The notes beneath the pieces were generated by a model. It had not been told where the DNA came from, ran no database searches, and saw only the letters and a program-made list of their open reading frames with translations. Below, piece by piece: positions 22,523 to 33,314 of a DNA stretch of 64,000 nucleotides (its first letter is position 1; each line of letters opens with the position of its first letter). A program made the translations under genes and the position numbers. The DNA is taken from contig OX104122.1 of assembly GCA_944474755.1 (NCBI GenBank), forward strand, positions 16,192,641 through 16,256,640, given 5' to 3'. The stretch is from Limnoperna fortunei. Its lineage: Eukaryota > Mollusca > Bivalvia > Mytilida > Modiolidae.

Positions 22523-25500
22523 TGAATTAATTTTAATCAAACTTTGTACACATTCTTCTGTGAAGAGAAGTCCAGTTTATTCAACTGAAAGGCTTCAAAG
22601 AGGAGGTTATTAAGAGACTGTTAAAACATGTTGTACTCTAATTATATGAAAATCTTGTTTGTTTGAATGAGGTTTAAAAATATCAGTAGTGTCATTGTGT
22701 CCAGTACCAAGAGAACAGGTAACCTGATGATTTGCCAAAAGTAAGGCTCCAACATGCCACTTTGGTGCTAAAATGCATAGTATATATGCCTAAATGTCTT
22801 AACCATGATCAGCCAGCAAGGCCTTATAGATTACCAAGTTTACATGACACTGCATCGTAAGTTAGGTACACACAGCTATATACAATATATAAAAATGTTC
22901 TTTTATCACAGTCACTTTCAGAAGTTCAAATTAAACCATTTTTTTTTTTTTTATTTCAGACAGTTTTGTACAGGAGAGTATAAAAAAGATGGCATTCCAA
23001 TGGGCTACAAAGGATGTACATTCCACAGGTACTGTTAATCCAGAATTATTTTTGTTTCCCAATAATATGGCTTCACCATTATAAAGTTTGTGTATTTTTG
23101 AAGTTTATTATCAATATTTATGGGATTTTTGGTTCTATAATAGGACAATTAATAATATGAATGAAAACATTTGGTGGTTGATATCAGCTGTTTTTTTAAG
23201 ATCATTTAAGGCATGCAGGACACTTTCACTGAAAATAATTTTATTAAAATTCAACATAAAGTTAGTTTTTCATACAAGTTATCATAATTTAAAATAAAAA
23301 ATAGGGGTTTCATAGCTTATTTTCAAGGGGTTGAGCACTCAAATTTTAATTTTCTAATAGATTATTTAGAATAAAAAAGCACTAAAATAAAAGATTACAA
23401 AAATTCAGTCCAATGAAATTTTCACAATTTTTTTATATAATGTCAAGCAGATGGTATACAATTTAGTGATGGAAAGAAAAATAGGGGTCTCTGAGTTAAA
23501 TCTTTGTCCATTATAAAAAAACTGGTCAAAAAGTGATAAAAAATGGGTTTTTTGTCAAAATTACCTCCCTTGTTAAAATTTCATTTTCATTTTTTTGCCA
23601 ATACCGAACTCATTTATGTGAAAACTTTTAATGTCAACCATTAATAAATTGAAGTAATAATATATGTATAAGACTTTCATTATTCATTAAATTTAGCCTA
23701 TAAAAACAAACCACTTGGTATTGTTAATAATTATAAATTTTTAGTTTGCACAATTTCAAAAAATGGCAGTTTAATTCCATGTTTATCAGATCTGGCAAAC
23801 AAAGCAAAGAAAGTTTTATTTGCAATAAAGTCCTATACCAATAATTTTGAGGCAGTACCATTGAAAGTTGCAGTCAATCTTTTTGAAAACATGATTAAAC
23901 CAATATTAACATACAACTAAGAAATTTGTTTTATGGACTCTTATCTAAAAGTTTTGCTCTAAAATTAGAGCGCAGAAAAATAATTCACAATATAGCACTT
24001 TTAATAGCTAAAAACCCACTAGAACAAGTTCACTTAAAATTTATTAAATCTGCCTTAGGAGTAAGCAGAAATACAACAAATATAATTGCTAGAGAAGAAC
24101 TTGGCAGTCTTCCTATTGAGTGTTTTATTAAGTGTCAGACTATAAGCTATCTTGCTAGGTTACATAATGATAATATTAACCTTCTTTTAAACTGCATTTG
24201 AACTGACAAAACTTTTACATGTACAAAATGTTTACTCTTGGTATACATATGTCAAAGAAGTAACAGAAGACAAAAGATATGATATCCCCAAAATACATTA
24301 TGTTAGTACTTGTAAAGAAAATATAAAATTAAAAACAAGTTCAACCATTAGTTTGAAATTACTATGATGATAAAATTGAGAAGAAAATTGAAAATCTAAA
24401 TGTGGAAAATAAAAACTACATATTTGAAACAAAATAATAAGTTATATTTGGAACAATTAAATAAAGAAACAAGAAGAATAATAACAAAATTTAGAATAAG
24501 TGACCATGATTTATTAATAGAAAAGGGTAGATATTAAGAGAACAAAAGATTATGTAAAATGTGTAATGATATAGAAGATGAACTAAATTTCTTTTTTCAT
24601 TGTAAAATAAATGAAACACTTAGTTCAAAATATATCTATAATTTATTTATTTATAATATTTATAATATTTATCATGTTGACAATATAAATGAACTTAAAA
24701 ACCTCTCTTATATTTTAAATCCATCAATATATGACTATTAAATCCTTGATTTCTTTCATAAAGCAGTCATTAGAACTGATGAAGGTAGAAAAATTAATTG
24801 ATTTTATATATTTTTGCTGCATTTATTCTGTGTATTAATGTATTCTACAATTTGTTTCTTTGTAATGTCTGTCATGTATTGTATTATCCCAAAAGGTATT
24901 TTTCTGTCTACAATAAAATTTGAACTTGAATTTTGAATTTGAATTATTATTTTAAATTTTATAAAAAAATTAAGAGTTAAAAATGAAAGAAATTATTGTT
25001 AAATTTACCTTAAATGTTATGTCTATTTTGAAATGTTCTCAAAAATGGCTTAGTGTACTGCATCTCCTGAAATGATAGGATCGTGACTACCAAGTATTGA
25101 CGTAACACTAGTTTGTTTTAAGATGACAGTTAAATAGTCGGCCAATGCCTGAAGCTTTAAACTTGACAACATAGAGGAGGCTTGGTGAAAAAGTTATTTT
25201 AGAGGAACTTAAGGACATGTAATTGTTTAAAAATATCAAAAAATTTGAAACTTAAGAAAAAATAAGTTTGAGTGCATAATAATATTTAAAAATCTAAAAT
25301 AATTGTTTTAAAAATGTGTTTACTTCAGAGTAATAAAAGACTTTATGGTACAAGGAGGAGACTTTGTCAATGTAAGTAACATTTATAGAACTATTTACAA
25401 GAGTTATTTCTGCTTTATTTGTAGTGTTGTAGTAAAATGTAGCTCATACAGTGTTATATTTGTACTGCCACCTTTTGGACAAAGCAACATACAGATAGCA

Positions 25501-28500
25501 GCATGTCATCAAGAGTAGAAATTCCTATGAAAACTACGTTCATTTTGGAAAAGTTGACTTTTTAAAAAATAAGTTGCAGTAAGTTATCAAAGGGTTGTAG
25601 GACTAGGAAGCACATATCTAATATTATATAGTGTGATTGATGTTAAATACATGATACATAGTGCAAGACTCCTCTGCCATCCCATGCTCCCATCTAAGTC
25701 TAAAATAGCATTTGATGGCATGCGATTCTTGGAATACATGAAACCTTTCAATCAGCAATTCAATGACACTCAATTATATGTCAAAACCGACAAAATTATA
25801 TAATTGTTGCCACTGTTGTACATGTATACAATCCACGTTCATCATATATACAGTAGATACATGTACTGGTATCCACCAATGTACTTGTACCTGGTAAAAA
25901 TCCACCTTCACCATATATACAGTGGATACTTGTGGATGCACTTTTCCATTGGCAGTCTGGTTCCCATCTCACCCCATTTTCCATTGATGCATTGTTTGTT
26001 GACTGCTCATCCTGAATATAGCTGAAATACTGCTCAATGGACGTAAAGCAAACATCCAACCAATCAATTAATAGCTAAAATAATGCATATAGATTACCCC
26101 AAAACAAACAAACATCCTGAATATAGCTGAAATACTAGTACTGTTCACATGGTGTTAAGCAACCATTCAATCAATCACTCTACTACATTTACAGATTATA
26201 CAGTTTCCTCCCTTTTCTATTGGTGTTTTCTTAATAGCCTTAAGTATAAATTCAAATTGTCATTTCTGAAGTGTTGTGGTGTCATATACTATTTCATGAA
26301 ATTGTCTTGTCTTCCCACTGGATCCTACCATAGTCTCTTTATATTCATTTTCAGGGAGATGGCACTGGTATTTGTAGTATATATGGAGGATGTGCCTTCG
26401 CTGATGAAAATTTTAAAATGAAACATGTTGGACCAGGAATTTTGTCCATGGTAAGTATGGTCCCTGTAGCGTCAGAAGCGACATTTTTTCTTGGACCTGG
26501 AATTTTGTTTATGGTCAGTATGGTCACTGTAGTGTCTGTGTCAGCATGCTTTGTAGGGCCATGATTTTTGTCCATGGTAAGTGTGGTCCCTGTAGTGTCT
26601 GTGGCACCATGCTTTGTCCATGGTAAGTATGGTCGCTGTAGAGTCAGCTGCAGCTGCTTTGTTGAACCAGAAATTTTGTCCATAGTACGATAAGTATGGT
26701 CCCTATAGTGTCAATGGTGGCATGCATTTTTAGACCAGGAATTTTGCCCATAGTCAGTATGGTCCCTTTAGTGTCTGTGGCAGCCTGCTTTGTTGGACCA
26801 GGAATTTTGTCTTTGGTAAGTCAGGTCCCTGTAGTCTCAACGGTGTCATGCTTTTTTGGACCAGGAATTTTGTCTATGGTAAGTATGGTCCTTATATGTC
26901 AGTGGCATGCTTTGTTAAACCATGAATTTTGTCCCTGGAAATTGTGGTCCCTATTGGGCCAGTGGTAACATTCTTTGTTGGACCAGGAATTTGTCCATTG
27001 TCAGTATGGTCTGTTTAGTGTCAGTGGCAACATGCTTTGTTGGACCAGGAATTTTGTCCATGGTAAGTTTAGTAACTGTAGTGTCATTGGCAACATGTTT
27101 GTTAAACCAATTGATCTACAAGCAACATGAACTGGAAACAAATATGGAAGTAAAGTAAAACATAATGAACACTAGGATTTGCTATTTTTATTTCTTGCCA
27201 TATAGTCAAAAATCATTTTAGAGATAATTATTTTTTTATTTTACTTATTTGATCTGGCAGATTACTTTTTACTAAAAATATTTCAATAGAATACTTTATT
27301 TTAGTATTACAGGTCTTTATACACACTATTGCTTTACAAAACCCACCAAAATTTGATTCCCACAACTAATAAGTGTTTCTTCATATTACATATTAACTCA
27401 GTAAGGCACACAAAATACTGTAATAAAACTACTTTATTCTTCTTGTCATTATTTTCCTTTACATTATAAATTTATAATAGACTGTTTATATACTCTTGTC
27501 TGTTCACACCTGAAGATTGTTTGTAAACATGAAAGGGCTAGTGTAAATACAGAACAAAGACTCTGGTTTTTTTACTTTTATTGAGCATGTATATAAAAAC
27601 TGTATACAAGTGTAATTTTCTGACAAGTATACAGTATAGGATTAAGTGCTGTTTTTTAGAAATGTATTAATGTGTAAACTCCGGCGACTCACTCACAAAA
27701 ATAAAATCCAGAAGGACTTTATGTCAAGTTTTTGAGGGAGTCGCCAGAGTTTACACAAAAATAATTTTAAAAAAACACAGTATTTAATTCTCATAAAAAA
27801 GTAGTTGCAATTTTTAATGCTGCAAGAATAGTTACAGAAACCCATCTAGACCTCAAAATGTACTAAGGCCGAAAAGAGTAGGAATCTACAAAACATAGTA
27901 CAAAAGGAATCTAGGTTCTGTATATATAAGTAAAAAAACCATCAAAATGAAACCCAATTTTTTTATTATATTATATTTATTTGAAATCTCAATTGATTTA
28001 ATTAGAAATCATGGCAGGAGACAACACATGTTCTGTCTCCCTTTCGATACGCTAGGAGGACGCCATCTTGTTTACAATGGATAGTGAAAGTAGTCCACTC
28101 AGAGGAAATATTGAATTATAAATTATTTGAGATTACATGTTTTTACCCAATCAAAGCACTTAATATGAATAAATTACAGCATTAATAGAATTATTATAAA
28201 CTTAATTTCATTATTAAGTTAATGAAATGTGTTATCATTGGAGATATATACTGAAATTAGGGTCTTTTCTTTTAATCTAAGTTGGAAAGGAATGGTGTGT
28301 CTTATAGGTAAATACAGACACAGTAGAGTTTTTTTCGACCTGTTGATTGTTGTCAATGCCAATAGCGGTCGTTGTGTTATATACCATTTTTTCGTAGTAT
28401 TCTAACATGATTCTTTTACAAACTTCCATATGTATAAGTTGTAATGATATTAATTTCTACTTAAATTATTTTTAGTAATATTATATTAATTATATAGGAC

Positions 28501-31500
28501 GAATAAAAATTAAAATGGAAAGAAAGGGGTGCTGACAATACCTAAATGCGGACTATACACATGGTACTTATTTATCTGCCTGTGCCATGTAAACAGTAAC
28601 CAAGCCTCTCCCCCACTGTGATTAAAATAAATCTTTCACTTGCTCTCCCCATTGCCTATTAATAAGGCAACAATAGGAAAATGGAAAGCTTGTGAAAGAT
28701 TAATTTTATATTATATATCCTCTCCCTATTGTCCATTTTATTTATTATTTGTCATGTTTGTTAACATGTTTTTGTCCTAGCTATGACATTTTTCGGTGGA
28801 CATTAAAATTTAATACAGTTTCTTATTGTTTATTTTAGGCTAACAGTGGAAAAGACAGCAATGGGTGTCAGTTTTTCATTACATCAACTAAATGTGATTT
28901 TTTAGATAGTAAGCATGTTGTCTTTGGTAAGTGTTCAGACTTCTACACAGTCTTTAGTACACCCTAACATAGAAGTTTGGGGCCATTAGCATACCTTACC
29001 AGAGGAGCCCCAGGCCATTAGTACACCTTTCTTAAGAGCTCAGGGCCATTAGTACACCTTTCCAAAGGAGCCCCTGGCCATGAGTACACCTTTCCAAAGG
29101 AACTCGGGGCCATTAATACAGCTTTCCATAGGAGCTTAAGGCCATTAGTACTCCTTACCAAAGGAGCCCCGGGCCATGAGTACACCTTTCCAAAGGAGAT
29201 CAGGGACATTAGTGCTCCTTTCCAGAGGAGCCCTAGGCCATGAGTACACCTTTCCAAAGGAGATCAGGGACATTAGTACACCTTTCCAAAGGTGCCCCTG
29301 GCCATTAGTACACCTTTCCAAGGACCTCAGGGTCATGAGTACACCTTTCCAAAGGAGATCAGGGACATTAGTACACCTTTCCAGAGGAGCCCTGGGCCAT
29401 GAGTACACCTTTCCAAAGGAGCTCAGGGCCATTAGTACACCTTTCCAAAGAAGGAGCTCAGGGCCATTAGTACACCTTTCCAATGGAGCTCAGGGCCATT
29501 AGTACACCTTACCAAATGAGCCCTGGGCCATGAGTACACCTATCCAATAGAGCTCAGGGCCATTTGTACACCTTTCCAATAGAGCTCAGGGCCATTAGTA
29601 CACCTTACCAAAGGATCCCTGGGCCATTAGTACACCTATCCAATAGAGCTCAGGGCCATTAGTACTCCTTACCAAACGACCCCACAGGCCATTAGTACAC
29701 ACTTCCAGAGGAGCCCTGGGCCATGAGTACACCTTTCCAAAAGAGCTCAGGGCCATTAGTACACCTTTCCAAAGAAGGAGCTCAGGGCCATAAGTACACC
29801 TTTCCAATGGAGCTCAGGGCCATTAGTACACCTTACCAAAGGAGCCCTGGGCCATGAGTACACCTATCCAATAGAGCTCGGGGCCATTAGTACACCTTTC
29901 CAATAGAGCTCAGGGCCATTAGTACACCTTACCAAATTATCCCCAAGCAATAAGTACACCTTACCAATGGCACTCAGGGCCATGAGTACACATTACCAAT
30001 GGCACTCAAGGCCATATACACTCAATTTATTATTGATAGATTAATGTTGATTAATTTTGCTTTGTTTTTATATCCCCTCTTAAAAAAGGGGGGTGGTATA
30101 TAGTGATGGGATGTCCATGATGTATTATTATGTGTAATCAACTCCTATAGTTTTCATCCCAGATCTCCAGAAATTCACAGAACGATTGCACATGTTTCGA
30201 AGTTATTCACCTGCAAAATGGAATAATTTGAGGATTTTTAAACTAATTTTCCAGGCATGGGAAGTTCATAATTTTTCAGAAAATGTGCCGGTATCTATTT
30301 TATGTAATCAGCTCCTCATACATTTTTCTACCCAAATGTATGGAATTTTGGGAAGCTGGGTTTCGATTGGTGAGCATTGCTCACAGTTTTTCTAGGGTTG
30401 GTATTTAAGCTCAATGAACATTTTTTTTAAATTTGCCAAAACATAATATTCCTTCCATCATGTGCATGAAAAGATTTGAAGGTACATGCATTTATAAAAA
30501 GCTGTTTTCATGAAAAACCTTAACATGTGTATTATTAGATACCTAGCCTATTAAATCGAGTGTTGGAAGTTTAATATATCGGATAATTCATGATACTTAG
30601 GGCCAATTGGTGTTATATGGACCTGGAGCTTCAGTCTATATACTATTTTAGTTTTTGTTTGTTTGAATGATGTTTAACGCCATTTTCAGCAATTTTTGTC
30701 TCGCCTGCGACGAAAGTCGCTGGAGGCGAGACATATGTATGGGAATCCGGCGGCGGCGGCGGCGGCGTAAACACTTGACATCTTGCTTCATATCTTTGTA
30801 AGCCCAAGCCCTAGGTCCATCAAATTTGGTCCAGAGGTAGCTTATGATGAGTACTTGCCAGTCAGTCACCTGTCACCTGACCTTGACCTCAATTTCACGG
30901 TCCAGCGGCTACGTTAAAGTTTTTGGGTTACGACAGTTCCTCTGTAACTACGCATGGTAGGATGACAATATTTGGTGTATAGGTTGCTGATGACTAGTAC
31001 ATGACTGTCTGGTAGGTGTCACCTGACCTTGACCTCAATTTCACGGTCCAGCGACTACGTTAAAGTTTTTGGGTTACGACAGTTCCTCTGTAACCACGCA
31101 TGGTAGGATGACAATATTTGGTATATAGGTTGCTGATGACTAGTACATGACTGTCTGGTAGGTGTCACCTGACCTTGACCTCAATTTCACGGTCCAGCGA
31201 CTACGTTAAAGTTTTTGGGTTACGACAGTTCCTCTGTAACTACGCATGGTAGGATGACAATATTTGGTGTATAGGTTGCTGATGACTAGTACATGACTGT
31301 CTGGTAGGTGTCACCTGACCTTGACCTCAATTTCACGGTCCAGCGACTACGTTAAAGTTTTTGGGTTACGACAGTTCCTCTGTAACTATGCATGGTAGGA
31401 TGACAATATTTGGTGTATAGGTTGCTGATGACTAGTACATGACTGTCTGGTAGGTGTCACCTGACCTTGACCTCAATTTCATGGTCCAGCGACTATGTTA

Positions 31501-33314
31501 AAGTTTTTGGGTTACGACAGTTCCTCTGTAACTACACATGGTAGGATGACAATATTTGGTATATAGGTTGCTGATGAATAGTACATGACTGTCTGGTAGG
31601 TGCCATTTGACCTTGACCTCAATTTCACGGTCCAGTGACTACGTTAAAGTTTTTAGGTTACTGCTGTTCCCCTGTAACCAAGCATGGTAGGATGACAATA
31701 TTTGGTATATAGGTTGCTGATGAATAGTAAATGATTGTCTGGTAGGTGTCACCTGACCTTGACCTCAATTTAACGGTTCAGCGACTTCGTTAAAGTTTTT
31801 GTATTAGGACAGTTCCTCTGTAACTATGCATAGTATGGTGACAATGATTGGTATACAGGCCGCTGCTCATAATTAATGCTATTTACGTAATGCTTATGAC
31901 GAAATTTATTTTCGTTACTGATGCGGAATTCAGGCGAGACGTTTTTCTGTGTCCACACTTGTTCATCTATGTCATGGCGTCCAGTTTTTATATGGGGGAG
32001 GAGGCTAGCCGGAGTACCAGGAGAAAACCCCCGACCTGCGGTAGGAAAACTGGCAATCCTTGTCAATTAAGATTGGAGTCGAGTACACCCTGCCTGCAGT
32101 GAGAATGAAACCCGCAATCTCAGTATTGACAGACTATGTGATCAATAGTAGACGAACTACCTTAACCACTCGGTCACCGAGGCCCCTACTATATTTAGAG
32201 ATGATCACACATAACATCATATGGTCCACAGTATTATGAATTATTTGATAATTATTTCACATCATGTTTTATTATTGTTGTAAGATGTATAAATTGTAAG
32301 TTTAGAAATACAATCTCTATAACTTCAGTCTGCAAGGTTTAAGAATTAATTACCTTTCAGGAACTACAATTTAAAATTATGACATGTTAATTTATAAAAA
32401 TAAAGTTTTTCAGATTAGGCAGACTTGGTTAATTGATCAGTAGGACTGTTACCATGGTTCATTTATCAATGAGTTTGTTAGCTGGTGGTGTACCGATTAG
32501 TCCGTTGATAAGTTGAACCCCAAGAATTAACAGGGTTCCATTGTCTATGGAACTCAAAATTGTTTGCATGTTGTCTTTTTATTTGCCCATTTATGACAGA
32601 CAGTATACAGCCTGTCCATCTGACTTGCAAATGTTGCACACCATTCACAGATTTTATGTAGACTTGTTTTTTATGTTAGCCTTTTGAATGGTCTGCATAC
32701 TTTTTTGGTAAATTTCAGATTTTTCATTATTTAGTTTTGGTAACTGTTCATGAAATAAAGGGGAATTTTTTAGTTTTTAGAATCGAAATTAAAAAAAATC
32801 CTTTCACCAAATATCTTGATATTTTGGGAAATTGTTTATTTTGAAATTTTTATGCCTCTGCTACAACATGTTGGGGGCATTAAGTTTTACTCATGTCCGT
32901 CCATACGTACTTCCGTCAAGCTTTTCTCAGAAACCGTTCTCATGAGATTAATTTGAAATTTGGCACGGTGGTTCAGTATCAAAAGTTGTACGATCTAAGC
33001 GACTATCAGACCTCATCGAAGAATGTGTCCATGGACACAGATGCCCCCGCTAAATGAAGTCCCAAACAGGAAGTTTCGCTTCCATTTTTTTATTGGATAA
33101 TTTCAGATTTTTTGTTATATAGTTTTGAAAATTTGTTCTTGTATAAAATAGGTTAAACTCATTGTTCAACAAATAATATAAATGAAACTTAATTTTAATT
33201 ACAGGAAAGGTCATTGATGGACTGTTAATTCTAAGGAAAATAGAAAATGTACCGACTGGACCTAACAATAAACCTAAAATAGCCGTTGTAATCACACAGT
33301 GTGGAGAAATGTGA
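19343..33314 (+). CDS. PPIH: PPIH: U4/U6 snRNP-associated cyclophilin H (peptidyl-prolyl isomerase)
   Basis: Coding join: 19343-19414, 22205-22269, 22960-23028, 25329-25371, 26355-26450, 28839-28926, 33205-33314. This gives 543 nt and 180 aa; human PPIH has 177. Phases agree at all six introns. The protein is one cyclophilin domain. Catalytic Arg69 (TFHR), Phe74, Met75, Gln77 and His141 are present, and the ending [12 protein letters not shown]...CGEM is typical of PPIH rather than of PPIA. The family catalyses proline cis-trans isomerisation and PPIH binds the PRPF3/PRPF4 proteins of the U4/U6.U5 tri-snRNP in the nucleus. The start ATG (MSYSEKPNN) is in frame with the conserved VVFFDISIG. 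One oddity: the Trp of the cyclosporin pocket is Phe136 here. The 543 coding bases are spread over 14 kb because the introns are full of repeats. Confidence 0.95.
20048..20803. repeat. Foldback element with C/G-rich ~20-bp tandem arms
   Basis: The left arm (20048-20230) has repeated AAATCGCCCC and TTTTTGCAAAAATGCCCCCC units. The right arm (about 20717-20803) is the inverse, ending GTGGGGGCGATTTGAC. GTCAAATCGCCC and GGGCGATTTGAC form the outer ends. The AT-rich middle (~480 bp) shows no coding capacity. It lies in PPIH intron 1. The proline- and lysine-rich open frame across the left arm is a product of the repeat. Confidence 0.8.
20810..21080. other. PPIH intron 1, nothing recognised
   Basis: AT-rich intron sequence with no recognised element. 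Confidence 0.4.
21081..21815 (-). mobile_element. Broken minus-strand copy of element family A
   Basis: On the minus strand this reads as the last core unit and 3' end of family A: CTCCATTGGG-type core sequence, GACGCCAAGTGATGGCAATA, then the terminal hairpin with GACCCTTGGGGTC. A ~115-bp foldback (21100-21214, arms with TTTCACAAAAAGTAAGTG and its inverse) sits inside the terminal hairpin, and a SINE (21383-21618) sits inside the core. The left part of the element is missing. Confidence 0.75.
21383..21618 (+). mobile_element. tRNA-derived SINE (V-type, RUDI-like), full length
   Basis: The tRNA-like head has an A-box (GGCCCAGTGGTCAAGG) and a B-box (GGTTCGATTCTC). It is followed by the conserved CTGCAGGCAGGGTG and AATTGACAAGGATTGCCAG stretches and ends ATTGCTGAAAGTGGCATTAA plus (CAAA)n. 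A 14-bp direct repeat CAAATCATGGCCTC flanks it (21369-21382 and 21619-21632). The name RUDI-like rests on my knowledge of molluscan V-SINEs and needs a database match. Confidence 0.9.
22205..22269 (+). CDS. PPIH: PPIH exon 2
   Basis: [20 protein letters not shown] then F and a split Arg codon, bounded by TTCAG acceptor and AG|GTAAAT donor. Confidence 0.95.
22438..22520. repeat. (TA)n microsatellite
   Basis: About 41 uninterrupted TA units in PPIH intron 2. The Tyr-Ile open frames across it are artefacts. Confidence 0.98.
22960..23028 (+). CDS. PPIH: PPIH exon 3
   Basis: [18 protein letters not shown] then CTFH and the split catalytic Arg69. Acceptor TATTTCAG after a T-run, donor AG|GTACTG. 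Confidence 0.95.
23746..24945 (+). mobile_element. Decayed LINE 3' part in PPIH intron 3
   Basis: Broken frames read as the C-terminal half of a LINE reverse-transcriptase protein: [20 protein letters not shown], then [20 protein letters not shown], then the Cys-rich [18 protein letters not shown], interrupted by stops and frameshifts. The tail ends in repeats of TTGAA/TTTGAATT around 24918-24942. It shares the C-terminal design of the LINE at 12052 but is a different, more AT-rich copy. Confidence 0.8.
25329..25371 (+). CDS. PPIH: PPIH exon 4
   Basis: 43 nt: [14 protein letters not shown], after the split Arg. Acceptor TTCAG, donor AAT|GTAAGT. Confidence 0.95.
25661..25740. mobile_element. 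Foldback MITE related to 11374-11460
   Basis: GCAAGACTCCTCTGCCATCC at the left pairs with GGCATGCGATTCTTG at the right. The arms match the 11.4-kb element with several mismatches. Confidence 0.65.
25796..26170. repeat. SINE-tail-like and short dispersed repeats
   Basis: AATATAGCTGAAATACT occurs twice (about 26016 and 26112), each followed by a sequence ending in CAATCAATC-type repeats, as at 42150-42200 in inverse orientation. A short repeat with ATATACAGTGGATAC/ATATACAGTAGATAC lies at 25847-25930. Full SINE heads are not seen. Confidence 0.4.
26355..26450 (+). CDS. PPIH: PPIH exon 5
   Basis: 32 codons, [20 protein letters not shown] to GPGILSM. Acceptor TTTTCAG, donor ATG|GTAAGT. The last ~25 nt are the start of a tandem array (26426-27108). 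Confidence 0.95.
26426..27108 (+). repeat. 63-bp minisatellite carrying copies of the exon 5 splice donor
   Basis: About 11 units of ~63 bp. Each begins with a copy of the exon's 3' end (TTGGACCAGGAATTTTGTCC) followed by a donor-like GTAAGT or a mutated form. The first unit is the real exon end and donor (26451). Exact GTAAGT recurs at about 26577, 26623, 26817, 26879 and 27063. Because 63 is a multiple of three, the frame is kept across many units and open stretches reading [16 protein letters not shown] arise, but a TGA at 26559-26561 closes the real exon's frame. Confidence 0.95.
27110..27670. other. PPIH intron 5, nothing recognised
   Basis: AT-rich intron sequence. Confidence 0.4.
27671..27757. 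mobile_element. 87-bp foldback element in PPIH intron 5
   Basis: TGTGTAAACTCCGGCGACTC at the left and GAGTCGCCAGAGTTTACACA at the right are inverted copies with one mismatch; shorter inner segments also pair. Confidence 0.8.
27760..28838. other. PPIH intron 5, nothing recognised
   Basis: AT-rich intron sequence, no element identified. Confidence 0.4.
28839..28926 (+). CDS. PPIH: PPIH exon 6
   Basis: [20 protein letters not shown], then FLDSKHVVF. Acceptor TTTTAG, donor TTTG|GTAAGT. Contains Phe136 in place of the usual Trp. Confidence 0.95.
28975..30018. repeat. 32-bp minisatellite in PPIH intron 6
   Basis: About 32 copies of a 32-bp unit built around GGCCATTAGTACACCTTTCC and AAAGGAGCTCAG. 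It starts about 50 bp after the exon 6 donor. Unit variants (CATGAGTACACC, AAGAAGGAGC, CAATAGAGC) are arranged in higher-order blocks, for example 29400-29560 compared with 29720-29900. The open frames on both strands are repeat shadows. Confidence 0.95.
30020..30650. other. PPIH intron 6; fragment of a tandem-core-like repeat
   Basis: TATATCCCCTCTTAAAAAAG and TGGTATATAGTGATGGGATG near 30068-30112 resemble the end of dispersed molluscan elements; the rest shows nothing recognisable. Confidence 0.35.
30652..32186 (-). mobile_element. SINE split by a later insertion
   Basis: The 3' tail of a minus-strand SINE lies at 30652-30697 (inverse of ATTGCTGAAAATGGCGTTAA plus CAAA repeats). The rest, including the inverse B-box and A-box, lies at about 31960-32186. 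Direct repeats TACTATTTTAG (30641-30651) and TACTATATTTAG (32187-32198) flank the whole unit. The gap is filled by the element at 30698-31940. Confidence 0.85.
30698..31940 (+). mobile_element. Tandem-core non-autonomous element, family C, inside a SINE
   Basis: Starts GTCTCGCCTG and ends with its exact inverse CAGGCGAGAC. The first 35 nt also fold on themselves: GTCTCGCC with GGCGAGAC and GCGAC with GTCGC around a GAAA loop. A (CGG)n stretch follows at about 30748-30767. The core is about six to seven units of exactly 146 bp (starts near 30875, 31021, 31167 and 31313, each ACCTGACCTTGACC). No transposase is encoded. A run of T borders both sides. Confidence 0.85.
32200..33204. other. PPIH intron 6, 3' part
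   Basis: Mostly unassigned. Around 32850-33060 a decayed dispersed repeat is seen (ATGCCTCTGCTACAACATGT, TGTCCATGGACACAGATGCC), of the type common in bivalve introns. Confidence 0.4.
33205..33314 (+). CDS. PPIH: PPIH exon 7 with stop codon
   Basis: [20 protein letters not shown] to TQCGEM and TGA at 33312-33314. Acceptor TTACAG, completing the split Gly codon. Confidence 0.95.

Noticed and set aside
22309..22613. Frames with long Tyr-Ile runs
   Set aside because: They are translations of the (TA)n microsatellite.
26696..27158. Hydrophobic repeat frames with [11 protein letters not shown]
   Set aside because: They are the minisatellite derived from the PPIH exon 5 edge; a stop separates them from the true exon frame.
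29018..29807. Open frames of 70-112 aa on both strands
   Set aside because: They are shadows of the 32-bp minisatellite in PPIH intron 6.
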